DNA of 64,000 nucleotides. Origin: Apostichopus japonicus. Lineage: Eukaryota; Echinodermata; Holothuroidea; Aspidochirotida; Stichopodidae. Below, piece by piece: positions 46,079 through 57,150 of the stretch. The position numbers and the translations under genes are program-made. The stretch is from contig NC_092568.1 of NCBI RefSeq assembly GCF_037975245.1, positions 33,078,501 through 33,142,500 on the forward strand, given 5' to 3'. Within the stretch, counting starts at the first letter, position 1. Each line of letters starts with the position of its first letter. The notes below the pieces were generated by a model that was not told where the DNA came from, made no database searches, and worked only from the letters and a program-made list of their open reading frames with translations.

Positions 46079-49000
46079 ATGGATGAATCAAGCATTCGAG
46101 AAATCACAAGTGAACAAACCTTGCTATCACAACCTGATGGTTCATCCAATTATTCTCAAGGTGTGTTATATTGAGCGTAATAAAATCTAGTCGTGTTTGT
46201 ATCCCATTACAGTATCACGCGTACTGGTTACGCGACATGTAACAGTTAAGTCTCCTGTATACTACAGGTAACATGTACTGCGTCTGTAGCTTACATTCGC
46301 CATATTGTTTAGTTGTACAATTCTGGAGCTTGTCAACCCCTTACATATTTGCCACACAAAGATGGTTCAGATTTATTTCATATTTATTTTTCACTTTTGA
46401 ATTAACATTTTGTGGAATACATGCTTAGAAACAACAGTGATAGCTTCTCGTCCTATGATAGCGAGACATCCACAATTCCTCTGTACTGTATTCTGTTCCC
46501 AAAATAACTACTGAAACACTGTGGGAACCAACCATTAACCCCCTGGCTGTTGGCATAATAGAGAATCCCTTACAATTTTGTCTTTCAGCACAGTGAGTCG
46601 TATGCGATTGTACTGTTGACAAAATGTTGCTTCGTGAGTGCATGTATCCCTGAGGAATAGGAGATTGTGTTGCATATGACATGGACATTCACCATCATAG
46701 GCAATGAGATCCCGGTTGGCCCCTTGGACAGTCATGCCACCAGATTCCCTTATCTTCCCGTCGCCTCCATGTTTTTTGGGTCTCCAAATTGACTCTGGGT
46801 CCCTGCCCCCCTCTCATATGGGAGTATGTCCCCCATTCCCCTAATGCCCTACAAAGAAAAAGTTAATGTCATCCTTCTTATGTATCAGATAAACATTCTG
46901 TCTGTTCTTTTCAATACAGAAATGGAATTCTGCCTTTATTTTGTCTCACTTTTGATGAGTAAGGTGTTTCTTTCTCATTTTATCACATTATTCATTTAGG
47001 TGATTCAACTGTCATGGTGGGAATCTATGGACCTGCAGATATTAAACAAAGCAAAGAGCAAATGGATAGAGCTACTGTAGAAGTGATATTTAAGCCTAAA
47101 ATTGGTTTAGCAGGTTGGTAGTTATTTGTGTCAGTGTGTGTATGTGTGTGCATGGACATGTTTTTTCTTTTCTTTTATTATTCCAATTCTTATCAATTTC
47201 TTGAATACTTTGATTTTTTTTTTTAAATTTTGGGACTTTTGAGGCACCAGTATAAACTTAGTCACATTTAATTGTGAAGCATATCTTCATTTGTTTGCCA
47301 GTCTATTGTTCTGTTTTACAGTTGTCGTTTCTTTGTTTGTATGTCTTTGTCACATAAGATGTGTACCAGTCAGAAAGAAATAATATTTTCATGGAACGAA
47401 AAATACTTTCATTAAATGATGTGAAATAAAAATGCAAAAAAACTTCATATCTGCCCAATCCCCTTTTTTCCACACTCTCTTGTGATGAGAATATTTCAAT
47501 TCCTTTTTGGCAGGTGTACGTGAAAAGGCGATGGAGACGATGATAAGCAACACTTGCCAGGCCATCGTTATTACTACCATGCACCCTCGTTCTTCCATCA
47601 CTATTGTTGTTCAAGTTATTCAAGATGCTGGTTCTGTATCCTTTTACATTCCATTGCTTCATAATGTCAAACTGTGGACATTTATATCAACGAGAGGACA
47701 GAGAGACATTGAGATTATCCAATAGTTTTTGCTTTGAGATTGAAGATGTTTTTAGTGCATCTGTCGTTTCAAACATCTGGGTATTTGGTGACAGCTGGCT
47801 GAATGGCTCAAACAGTGGAGATTAACACAAATAAGTGGACAGCTTTGTCCATAGGCTCCTTGATGTTTTTGCTCATTATCCCATCACTTTGGATGCACAA
47901 TTCAGTCGTTCTTATTCATGAACGTTATTAACATATCTACTGTAAACCTTTTAAAGACATGTTAGCAATGTTGTCAAATCTCTAGCTATACCAAACACAC
48001 ATCATGATGTCCCAGGGGAGGGGGGAGTAAGGGTGAAGGGGCAAGTGATGAGGGGGATAGGGTATGGTCTACCACTCTGTCAGTAATTATTTTACTTTCT
48101 TCAGAAAAGTTCGATTCTAACCCTTGATTGTCATGGCAATGGATACTTTTCTTGTACATTAAATCCTCACCACCACCCCACCCCCACCCCCTCTTCTCCC
48201 TCCCATTGATATTATGTACCAGCAATATTTACAATCAAGACATTGATTTACAATTCAGTCACAATTTGACAAATTACTGTAGAATGATATCCAATACTCA
48301 GAACATATCTACAAATGAAAATTGAAGGGAAGTTGATGATAGAGTTGTTATGAAATTAAAATAATGCACAAAATATTTGAATTTCTATCTTGATTTACTG
48401 TCTCTTAGTTGATATTTGCTTAACAGTCTCATATTTCAGTTGCTTTCGTGCTGTATCAATGCGGTGTGTATGGCTCTAATGGATGCAGGTATATCTATGA
48501 AATGCTTGGTAGCTGCTGTCTCTTGTGCCATCACTGATGAGGGCGCTGTCATCGTGGATCCCACTCTCAAAGTTACTGAAGTGAGTGTAGCAATGAATTT
48601 TCTCCTCTTATATATGTATTTGTATGTATTTTAGATCCTCCTGCAAGCAGGAACTTGCGAAGTCGCCTCATTGGCTTATCAAAACCGTAAGCTGACCGAA
48701 GTCAGTCTCTTACATCATATTTAACGTCCATGATTATGAATTGTCAATTGTCAATAGGTACAAAATTAATTTTCATAATTGTTAGAGACCATCAAAGAAA
48801 TATACTATCAGTCCAGGTTGTGTTTTTATAGCATTTTTAATTTTTGAAAAGTGATCCGTTAAACATCTGAAGTTCTTCAAATAAAACGGCTGGAATACAG
48901 AGACTATCAGGTCAGTTACTCTGATGCAACACAAAAACTGAATAGGGTGGTGAACAGAAGACTTTTATTGCCTCGAATAACATGTTGACAATGCATTACA

Positions 49001-50824
49001 AACAAGTATGTCAACTCAAAGACAAATTTGTTGTTGAAAGTCACCAAAGGCTGAGTTGCTCATATGAAGTAAAACAAACATGTTTTTGGTGAGTTATTAG
49101 AATTGATAGAAAAATGGATTAACATTAACATTTAGGGCTACACCTAGGAAGTAGACATCATTTCCAATTCAGTTTTGTCTAGAGATGTACAATATTTTAA
49201 AGGTGAATAATTTAAAAACTGAGAAAAGTTATAGAAACAAACTTAGTGACCAAGTGCTTCATTTTCTTGAAGTATGATATATTAAAATTAAAATTCTGCC
49301 TAAAGTCACCTTTTAAAAGTTTTATAAAAGCTCTGAACAGGATTACAGGTTGTCGAGGGAAGTGATGAGAGAGGTGAAGTTTCTTAACTACCTTTCTTTC
49401 AGTTGAAGAACAGTTTATCAGCTGGTAAACCTTCTCATTTATCAGTGAAGTGAATTGGTGGTTTTACTCTTCTCAGGCTTTTATAAATCTTGTAGACCTT
49501 GCTGCTGGTCTGGGCTTCTGGAATGCAGAAAGAGGAATACACAAGAGGGGAGATTGATGTTGTTGTATTTTTTAAGGAGAGAACTCAGATGTGGGAATGG
49601 TGGGTGGGGGAGGGGAAGGGGGCATGAGCTAGTTGGGGAAAAGTGTTCCTTTGTTGCACCTCATTGGGTTCACCACTGCGTCACAAATAATCGGTTTTTG
49701 CTTTGTTTTTCTGTTATGTAGGATGCATCAGCTGTATTGCACTTTGCATTTGACAGCACAGAGAAACATTTGGTGCTTTCCAGCACACATGGATCATGTA
49801 CAACAGACCAGGTTGGTAATACTGAATGTAATCCCCCCCCAAATAAAAAATAAAATTAGACAGTAATCTTTCAAATATAATCGTGGCAACATAGCACTCC
49901 TGTCACACAGATACATCATGAATAAAAGCATTGTTGATTTTTTTTTTTTGGCAACATAATATAATACAAAAATATAATATCTCAAGAATAGTGTGTTACG
50001 TTTTTAAAATCAAGCTTTAACACTTAAGGTGATGTTTTAAAACCAAGTGTTGCCCACAAGTAGCCTATCTTTCATATCACATTTCCGAGTTTCTGAGAGA
50101 AAGCTTTCCAATTGTGTAAACATTTCATAGGGATGAATTGCTGAGGATTGTGAACAAAGTATGGAATTTGATCGAGGTATTTTCAAAACAGATAACTCTT
50201 TGAGTCGAGAGGCAAAAAGAATAAAATAATCCATACTGTTCAAGTTACTCAAACTCTTTACTTTTCATTGATAGTCTTGTGGTTATTTATAGACATTTCA
50301 AATCTGATAGATTTGGAACTTTTGCTGATACCAACTATTGAACTCAGTGTTTTCATGATGCAAATTGTTTGTTAAAATGCTATTTTCTTTAATGAATAAT
50401 TGGTTAGTACACAAAATAAAAAAAGGGGGGTGGAGGGGTGGGGTGAGGGTTGAACCTATTTGTGTGAGGACAACCCCCACCCCAACATTGCTAAATACCT
50501 TCATAAAATGTCACTAGCAAAGTTTTCAATTGCTGTTTTTGTGATGACACATGCTACTAGGAGTTTGTTTCCACCTGGTGGTGCGGAAAATTGGGACTAC
50601 GAAAGCATTCAACTTTCATCATCAGAATATCGCTGTAAGCATTTGTTCTTTAATGTTTCATACATAACATGCATACAAAACTCTATTTCTATTTTCAGTT
50701 TTGTTTTCCTTTCTTGTTTTTTCTCTCTCAGTATATGTCATGCCTGAAAAGCTGCCAAGATGCTTGCGATAAACTGTTCGAGTTCTATCGAACATCTGCC
50801 GAGAGACGCTTTTCTAAGACGTGA
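46079..50824 (+). CDS. EXOSC5: Exosome complex component RRP46
   Basis: Six exons: 46079-46160, 47000-47113, 47514-47635, 48440-48580, 49722-49811 and 50732-50824. All introns are GT-AG and the frame is continuous for 213 codons plus stop (human protein 235). The product is a single RNase PH domain. Recognisable stretches are SEQTLLSQPDGSSNYSQGDS, MVGIYGPADIK, VEVIFKPKIGLAG, ISNTCQAIVITTMHPRSSI, VVQVIQDAGSLLSCCINAVC, MALMDAGISMKCL and the C-terminal FEFYRTSAERRFSK. RRP46 is one of six RNase PH-like subunits forming the ring of the RNA exosome in nucleus and cytoplasm; in animals the ring is structural and not catalytic. The ATG is chosen because the conserved region begins a few residues later; the extra N-terminus of the human protein is missing. 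A SINE fragment lies in intron 4. Confidence 0.93.
48621..48761 (-). repeat. tRNA-derived SINE, 5'-truncated copy in an EXOSC5 intron
   Basis: The plus strand reads TTAGATCCTCCTGCAAGCAG, GCTGACCGAAGTCAGTCTC and TTGTCAATTGTCAATA, the reverse complement of the SINE body at 1660 and 51150. The tRNA-like head is absent. It starts about 40 bases after the exon ending at 48580. Confidence 0.75.
48800..49320 (+). repeat. Mid-repetitive element, family M, copy C
   Basis: It shares TATCAGTCCAGGTTGTG, CAGGTCAGTTACTCTGATGC, AATAACATGTTGACAATG, GAGTTATTAGAA, TGGATTAACATT, GTTATAGAAACAA and TTCTGCCTAAAGTCACCTTT in order with copies at 44080 and 55525. It lies in EXOSC5 intron 4. Confidence 0.65.
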
Positions 50825-51149
50825 TTTACGATGTTCGTTCTTTCTCGAGGGGTGTAATTATTGTGAAACCGCGGCGTACATTTCGCGGTTAATCCATGCA
50901 TGCGATGGAACTGATCTCGACTCCGGTGGTCATGTAACAGAGGGCGCTCTCCGTCATGTATTGTGAGGGCAGATGTCTAATGGCCTTTATCTGTAACGAG
51001 ATTACTTTCAAGAGTCTGTTATTGTACAAGAAATGCTTGGAGAAGTTTTTGTATTTAACTAAGATGTGTCATTTACAAATGTTGCATTTCTGATACTCTA
51101 TGTTGTCATGATGAATTTTGATTGACAGTACTGGGCAAAATATTAGATT
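50825..51149. other. EXOSC5 3' flank
   Basis: Presumed 3' UTR. I find no canonical AATAAA before the SINE that begins about 330 bases downstream of the stop. Confidence 0.4.
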
Positions 51150-51392
51150 TATATTAGGAGTACTAGCTCGGTGGTTAACGCCGGTGCCTTTCAATCATAA
51201 GGTCCCGAGTTCGAGTCACTCCAAGATTAATGTATATCGTCCAGTTACAGAGTTGTTGACAATTGACAATTCATAATCATGGACGTTAAATATGAATCTA
51301 AGAGACTGACTTCGGTCAGCTTGCGGCTTTGATAACCAATGATGACTTCTTCGCGGGTTCCTGCTCGCAGGAGGATCTAAAATACAAATACA
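51150..51392 (+). repeat. tRNA-derived SINE, best-preserved copy
   Basis: Box A-like CTAGCTCGGTGGTTAACGC and intact box B-like GGTCCCGAGTTCGAGTCAC are 45 bases apart, as in a tRNA. The shared body follows, ending CAGGAGGATCTAAAATAC with an ATACATA tail. Confidence 0.85.
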
Positions 51393-52333
51393 TATATATT
51401 TGTTCATGATACTGCACTAACAGACAAAAGCGCATGGGTTCATTCATATTTGTAGCAAAAATATGAGGAAATACAGTTATTGGGTTTTCGAATAATGATG
51501 TTTCATTGTTTTCTTTACAAGATTTTCAATCAATATCTTTACCATCATGCTGATGATGATGATCTGTGGAAGCATGCTAAAATGTCCCTATAGTGGGGGA
51601 GGGGGAGAGGGATGTGAGGGGGTGGGGGTAAGCTAAGGGATGTGTATAGTCACAAACCAAACTGTACTGTCCAGTTATAATGTCCCTTTAAGTCTTTAGT
51701 TACAGAATATACTATGATCCCCACATTATGGCATAGAAACGAGTACTGTGGATTTATCATTTTCATCATCCACTGTGTTTGTGACAAAGGAGAATTTACC
51801 CTCAAACAACATATCTAGAGTTAGGAAGAATCTGTTGAGATGATGAGTTAGCATGGTTAAAGATCTTTTCCTACCCAAAATATATCCCACGGTCTGCAGA
51901 CTGGTACTGACATCCCTTTAGTGGGATATCCCTCCCTCGGTTATATCCCTTTATTCATTGTGCCTCTGACGTCAAAGACATAAGATGCGGGATTACCATA
52001 ATAATGTCTCCCGGATCCACCCTATCCACATTAATTGCAGAAGAATAAAATTAGAGGAAACACACACCACATGTTATTCCATCAAACTGAGCAACAGTAT
52101 GTGTACAGTACCACTCTGTAGAGAAGATTTTATTTGTTTGTCAATAGAATACCGATAAAAATTTACGACCTGTACACCATTTTGGGTTAGCATTTATTGG
52201 TACTCTGCAAACAGAATCTTGTTTCTAATTAGCGTTGTTAGGTTTATTACATGTTTTCGCATCCTATTTCTCAGTCAGCGGTTAATAGTCAAGTTAATAG
52301 AATTTCAGATAGCGAACATCTAAATATAGATTT
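51393..52333. other. Intergenic, no gene recognised
   Basis: It includes a G-rich patch at about 51594-51630. No exon is visible. Confidence 0.4.
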
Positions 52334-52477
52334 ACCAGTTACACTGGCGGATCCAGGGCCTTTGTTTGGGAGGGGCCAAAGTGGCGTTAGAGTGATATGG
52401 GGGAGGGGTCTAAGGGGAATGGGGGAGCGGTCTAAGGGGAGGGGTGGAAAATTTTCTATTGCTGAATGCCCTCAGAT

Positions 52478-53370
52478 CAGAGGCGTAACGATGAGTCTGG
52501 GTCCAGGGAAGGAAGGGCCCCCCTGGCTGCTGCGGAGAATCAACCGATGTGCGCGGAGCGCACATTACGAGCGCGGAGCGCGAAGTCCCAAAGGCGTGGG
52601 TCCAGGGCCCGCCTTAGGGCCCTGGAAGCTCTGGGGCTCTACAAGCTCTCTGGTGCAATCTAAGCCGTATATGGAACATTTCGTGGTGATTATATCGACT
52701 GAGATTTGGGGGAAAATCTGCGTTCATATACACATTTTTGGTCCGCCTTGACTGTCATACTGGGAACATGAAAAAATGTGTTGCAAAGCTAGAATACATT
52801 AAGAGATTGAAAGGACAATAAGACCAAATGACCAATGTCCAATTAACATCAACATGTATATTTCCACCCGTGGCGTAACTCCTGTGGACAAATGGTATCC
52901 AAGTTCCCGAGAACTTGGAAAGGCTAGAGCTTGAATTTACTGAGCCTGGCCTTCTTGTCAGCAAACATATCGATTAGTCCATCTATATCAAGTGACCATG
53001 CCTCCTCGCTCTCGATGGAAAGGATAGCCAGCGAATCCAGCCGATCTTGAGAAATGGTTGAACGTAGGTAAGTCTTGATTAGCTTCAACTTGGAGAATGA
53101 TCTTTCTGCGGTCGCCACTGTGACTGGAAGTGTAATAAATAGGACCACAGCCGATAACAGCTTTGAGTAGGTACTAAGGTCACACAGAAAAATATGTCCA
53201 TTGTCCCGTTTATAGTTTCTTTTCCAACGAAAACGTGCCGTTTAAAAAGAAAAAAAAGAAAAAAAAAGGGTACCCCTCTTCTAGGTTCTGTACATCAGTG
53301 CAGCGGGGGCCCCCTTTGGTCGGGGGCCCCTGGGTTTGCCCCGTCCGAGCCCATAGGCGTTACGCCGCTG
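52478..53370 (-). mobile_element. hAT element (inner) carrying a transposase C-terminal remnant
   Basis: Termini CAGAGGCGTAACG and, in reverse complement, CAGCGGCGTAACG match at 12 of 13 bases. The perfect 8-bp duplication CCTCAGAT lies at 52470-52477 and 53371-53378. The 893-bp element is internally deleted but keeps the hATC dimerisation segment on the minus strand. Confidence 0.88.
52924..53190 (-). pseudogene. hAT transposase C-terminal (hATC) domain remnant
   Basis: On the minus strand the frame reads YSKLLSAVVLFITLPVTVA, then TAERSFSKLKLIKTYLRST and QDRLDSLAILSIE, ending with a stop at about 52924. PVTVA(T/S)AERSFSxLKxIK is the signature of the hAT family C-terminal dimerisation region, as in ZMYM/TTF-type hAT proteins. 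The catalytic core with its acidic residues is missing, so this piece cannot transpose by itself. It lies wholly inside the inner element at 52478-53370. Confidence 0.85.
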
Positions 53371-53765
53371 CCTCAGATGCAATTTGGTGCGACAAAAGTG
53401 TACAATGCTGATGTTAATTTACTTCTAAAAAAAATGTTTCCCAGGTGTAATTTTCTAAAATATTTATAAAACAAAGTTGGGATCATCTTTCTCAATTTTT
53501 TTTAATTTTTCATAGGTTATAAATTTCTTACAACCAGCCTGTAACTGCAAAATGGTGATAAACTGTAAATCCTCATGCTCATACATTTAATTTTAAACCA
53601 GAAAACGTAAAGGTTTAGACTAGTCTACCACTGCTATTCCTCTCGATTTTTTAATTTCCAATCATATGATTCAGCGGATGTTCGGAAACACTTTTTGGCT
53701 CACCTTTGGGGGGGGGGGGGCATGGCCCCCGTTGGCCCCCCCTTGGATCCGCCAGTGACCAGTTA

Positions 53766-55520
53766 GCGTGGTGTATTGAACAGACTGGGCGCTATGTAGA
53801 AAGGTAAGAGACACTATATGTTTTATTTTGGGCTACTTTGAATTGATCCGCCCATATATCAGTAATTTAACAACAATTTGAAACTTGTTGGCCAATTAAA
53901 AATCGGTAAAAGGCCGCATCACTCTCAGGGTGGGGAGGGGCAAATCTGCTACCTTATCATAACGCTCCCCCCCCCCCCCCAGCCGACTCCGGTAAAAAAA
54001 AAACAGCACACACGATTACTTATACGTCTAATAATAAGTCATGACTCATAAGTCGAAACCTTTAATTTAGAGAGGGGGAATGTAAACGAAAAGAGAGAGA
54101 GAGGCGGGCTAAAACTTTTTATTTCCCCTAAATATGCCCATGACTTGCATTTTATAAGGGTGAGTTTTTGAAATTACAAATGTTTACCCTCCCATCCCAG
54201 TAGAGACTGCTGGCACTCCACCACTTTCAGTGACACGTCATAGCTCTCTTATAGTCATAGTTAATTATAATTCATTCTATGGTTTGAACTTTAGTCCCGC
54301 TAAATTGTAATCGTTTACATATAAATACACCGTTAGTTTCAATTAATCTTTATTAGTACAAAGGTATAACGCAGCTGATGTTAGAAGAAAAGGCCTTAAC
54401 CACCTCAACTTAAGGAAGTTAGCTATAAAAACTTGTCTTAATTCCTGATTTTATTTACAAGGTAAGTCTCTCAACGGTTGCTATTCTTGGTCGTAGGAAT
54501 CACTAACAATAAATGAGGTTTTCAGCGTTAGAAACGTTCATACATATTGTTAAGTTATGATATTATTTCCACAACATGTTTTTCAAAGTATGTGTTTGAA
54601 GCAAGCAATTCAATTAACAGAATAGGTCTCGAGTCGCATTTCTCTGGTAACTTTATAATCGACTCGAGTCGGCAACCCCAGAATGGCATCACTTGACTCG
54701 AGTCAATGTTTTTTTGTCTTGTGAGCACTGTAGGTTCCTTTTAAGGAACAATAACATTATTCTTTACTTCTTACTTACACGTACTGACGAAAATTTCCTG
54801 ACTTTACTCGGAATCGCCCTTTTGTCATATTCACATACGACCGGTACTAACGTCACAACACTTCAGAAAACCAGAGAAAGTAATAATATTAGAGAAGGTG
54901 GAAAAATTATTATGAATCTAACATTATGAAGTAAATTGTGATTTGACAATGAGGAAAAATGTTATATAAAACCAGAAATTAACGCGTTTCTATAATGATT
55001 CCAAAACACTATTATTTCAGAAGAAGTATATTCTCTCTTCAAAAAAGACATTTTTCTTTACGATATAAGCTAATAGGTATGTTTTTCGGCAATAGAAAGC
55101 ATTTTCTATTTTGTGCCATTTCTGTAAATGCTTTGCAATTTGGTGTAGACAAATAATACGAATGATAGGCCTATTAATATAATATCGTCGAGCAAAAGTG
55201 ATTAAACCTGTCCCGTAAGTTTGAGGAATATGTCAAAGATATAGGCCTACAGTTTCTGACACATTGTATAGGGCCAACGAAACGTTTATTAAGTTCGACT
55301 TAACTTGCTCTACTACGGATAACAAATTAGATACTGAATAACAAAAGTGACATAAAACAATAGTTCAATAAATTACTTCATTATTTAATAATAATTATTA
55401 GTTTCTTGTATAAATTATATACGTTTCGATTTAACATATCAAGAGGTGCAATGAATACCCCCCCAAAAAAACATTGTAAAATAGCTTCATTTGTTGTAGA
55501 CCACTCCGAAAACCTATATT
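53766..55520. other. Intergenic, no gene recognised
   Basis: C-run at about 53970. Otherwise AT-rich without exons that I can support. Confidence 0.4.
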
Positions 55521-55984
55521 ATTTTTTAGGGTCGTGTTTCTGTACAGCACTTGTGTAGTGTTTGAGAAATGAATGCTGAGGAGGTTCGTTAATGAAAGTG
55601 ACTGGACTTTATAGTCTATCACACATAGGCTAACATTAGGTCAGTTCATCAGATGCAAATTAGAAGAAGACTGCAGAAATAGTTCAATGGGGGAAAACAT
55701 GCGATTTCTAGTGTGACCTCAAATAATACGTTAACAATGTGTTACACAATATCTCGAGGTCAAATGGTTTTGCCATGTCGTGCAAGGATAACCCTGTTGC
55801 TTATATGAATTTAAAAGAACATGCTTTTTGACGAGTTTATTAGAACTTAAAACACAATGGATTAACATAATTGATCATGTAGTGCCATAGGCGTAGGAAG
55901 CGGGGGGGGGGGGGGGGGGCTGGGGGGGGCTGCAGCCCCCCAACCATATTTATTGATGAAAATTTGGGCAATATTCTGAGAATT

Positions 55985-56252
55985 TTTCGGGCACCTACTG
56001 GAAGAATAATAATTTGCAGTGTGTTTTTCGATTTTTTTGGTGAAAATTCGGGCAATATGCTGAGAATTTTTTCGGGCACCTACTGAAAGAATAATAAATT
56101 GCAGTGTGTTTTTCAATTTTTTTGGTGAAAATTTGGGCAATATGCTGAGAATTTTTTCGGGCACCTACTGAAAGAATAATAAATTGCAGTGTGTTTTTCA
56201 ATTTTTTTGGTGAAAATTTGGGCAATATGCTGAGAATTTTTTGGGCACCTAC
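55985..56252. repeat. Tandem array inside the hAT element, about 86-bp unit
   Basis: Just over three units of TTCGGGCACCTACTG, AGAATAATAAATTGCAGTGTG, TTTTTTTGGTGAAAAT and GGGCAATATGCTGAGAAT. The array resumes at 56653 on the far side of the nested MITE with GCACCTACTGAAAG. Confidence 0.9.
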
Positions 56253-56652
56253 CAGTGGCGGAGCGTCCATACAGTCAGAGGGGGCGAATGACCCCCTGAC
56301 GGACTAAAATGGACTGCTGGCGCCCTTTTCAGCTTTTTTACCACTTTTTTACTTATTTTACTTATTCGCGATTATTGACTTTTTTATTGCGCTCTCAAAT
56401 ACCTATTGACATTTGTCACATTTTGTTGGTGCAATTTTCTGACAAAATTGGCGATGACACCTATTTATTCTTCGTTTATCTGATTAGCAAGGCCTGGAAA
56501 GGGTCATTTACGGCGATCTAGGGAGTATCTTTACTCAAAAAAAATTCTGTACGCTCCGCGCCAACCTGTGGTGGCGCTCCGCTTAGATAGTGTCGAATGG
56601 GCCCCTACAGACCATTCTCTCCTCCTGACCAATACCCCTAGCTCCGCCACTG
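56253..56652 (-). mobile_element. hAT-type MITE nested in the tandem array, GCGGAGCGCCACC family
   Basis: Twelve-base perfect terminal inverted repeats CAGTGGCGGAGC. The perfect 8-bp duplication GCACCTAC lies at 56245-56252 and 56653-56660. In reverse complement the interior has ACTATCTAAGCGGAGCGCC and GCGGAGCGTACAGAA, shared with 6276 and 41290. 400 bp, no transposase. Confidence 0.9.
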
Positions 56653-57150
56653 GCACCTACTGAAAGAAGAAGAATTTGCAATGTATTTTTCAATGGTTAA
56701 ACATATATTATTATTATTATCATTATTGTTGTAACGACTTCCCCAATAATTATAACCAATATGGAAGGGTAATAACACGGAAAATGATTGTACGTTATTG
56801 CATGTGATGTAATAACGGAAGAATACCTATATGATACGCACATTGACATGTGGAACGCGCGCGGAGCGCGCGAAAAATTTCGGTTATATTTTTCGGGCAA
56901 GTCGTTACAACCCCCCCCCCCCCCCCCAAATCAAATGAGGCTCCTACGTCTATGTGTAGTGCCTGAACCGAGAAGCCGACGTCATCATCATCAATTTATC
57001 TATAAAATAACTTACCAGAAATTCAGCATATTTTAAAGGTGAATATCTCATAGAAAAGTTACCGTCTCTCAAGTTGTTACTTTTTGTTTTCTTGGACTAT
57101 AACACAGGAAGACAATGATTATATAGTTCTTTAGGTATATATTATAAGAA

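Larger units (their letters stand above)
52342..53757. mobile_element. hAT-type element (outer), interrupted by a second hAT element
   Basis: Left terminus CACTGGCGGATCCAGGG and right terminus, in reverse complement, CACTGGCGGATCCAAGG: the first 14 bases are identical. The perfect 8-bp duplication ACCAGTTA flanks it at 52334-52341 and 53758-53765. Without the inner element it would be about 515 bp, so it is non-autonomous. Confidence 0.88.
55886..56954. mobile_element. hAT-type element (outer) with internal tandem array and nested MITE
   Basis: Left end CATAGGCGTAGGAAGC and right end, reverse complement, CATAGACGTAGGAGCC. The perfect 8-bp duplication TGTAGTGC lies at 55878-55885 and 56955-56962. 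Inside are long G and C runs just within each end, a tandem array (55985-56252) and a second complete element (56253-56652). No transposase ORF remains. Confidence 0.88.
55525..57150 (+). repeat. Mid-repetitive element, family M, copy D, split by a hAT element
   Basis: The left part (55525-55885) has GTGTTTGAGAAATGA, AGTGACTGGACTTTATAGTC, TTAGGTCAGTTCATCAGATG and ATGGATTAACATAATTGATC. The right part (from 56955) continues with GACGTCATCATCATCAATTT and TTTTAAAGGTGAATATCTCA. Removing 55886-56962 rejoins motifs in the order seen in the unbroken copies at 44080 and 48800. Confidence 0.65.

Noticed and set aside
52251-52751. 166-codon plus-strand ORF
   Set aside because: It spans the junction of unique DNA and two nested transposons, so it cannot be an ancestral gene.
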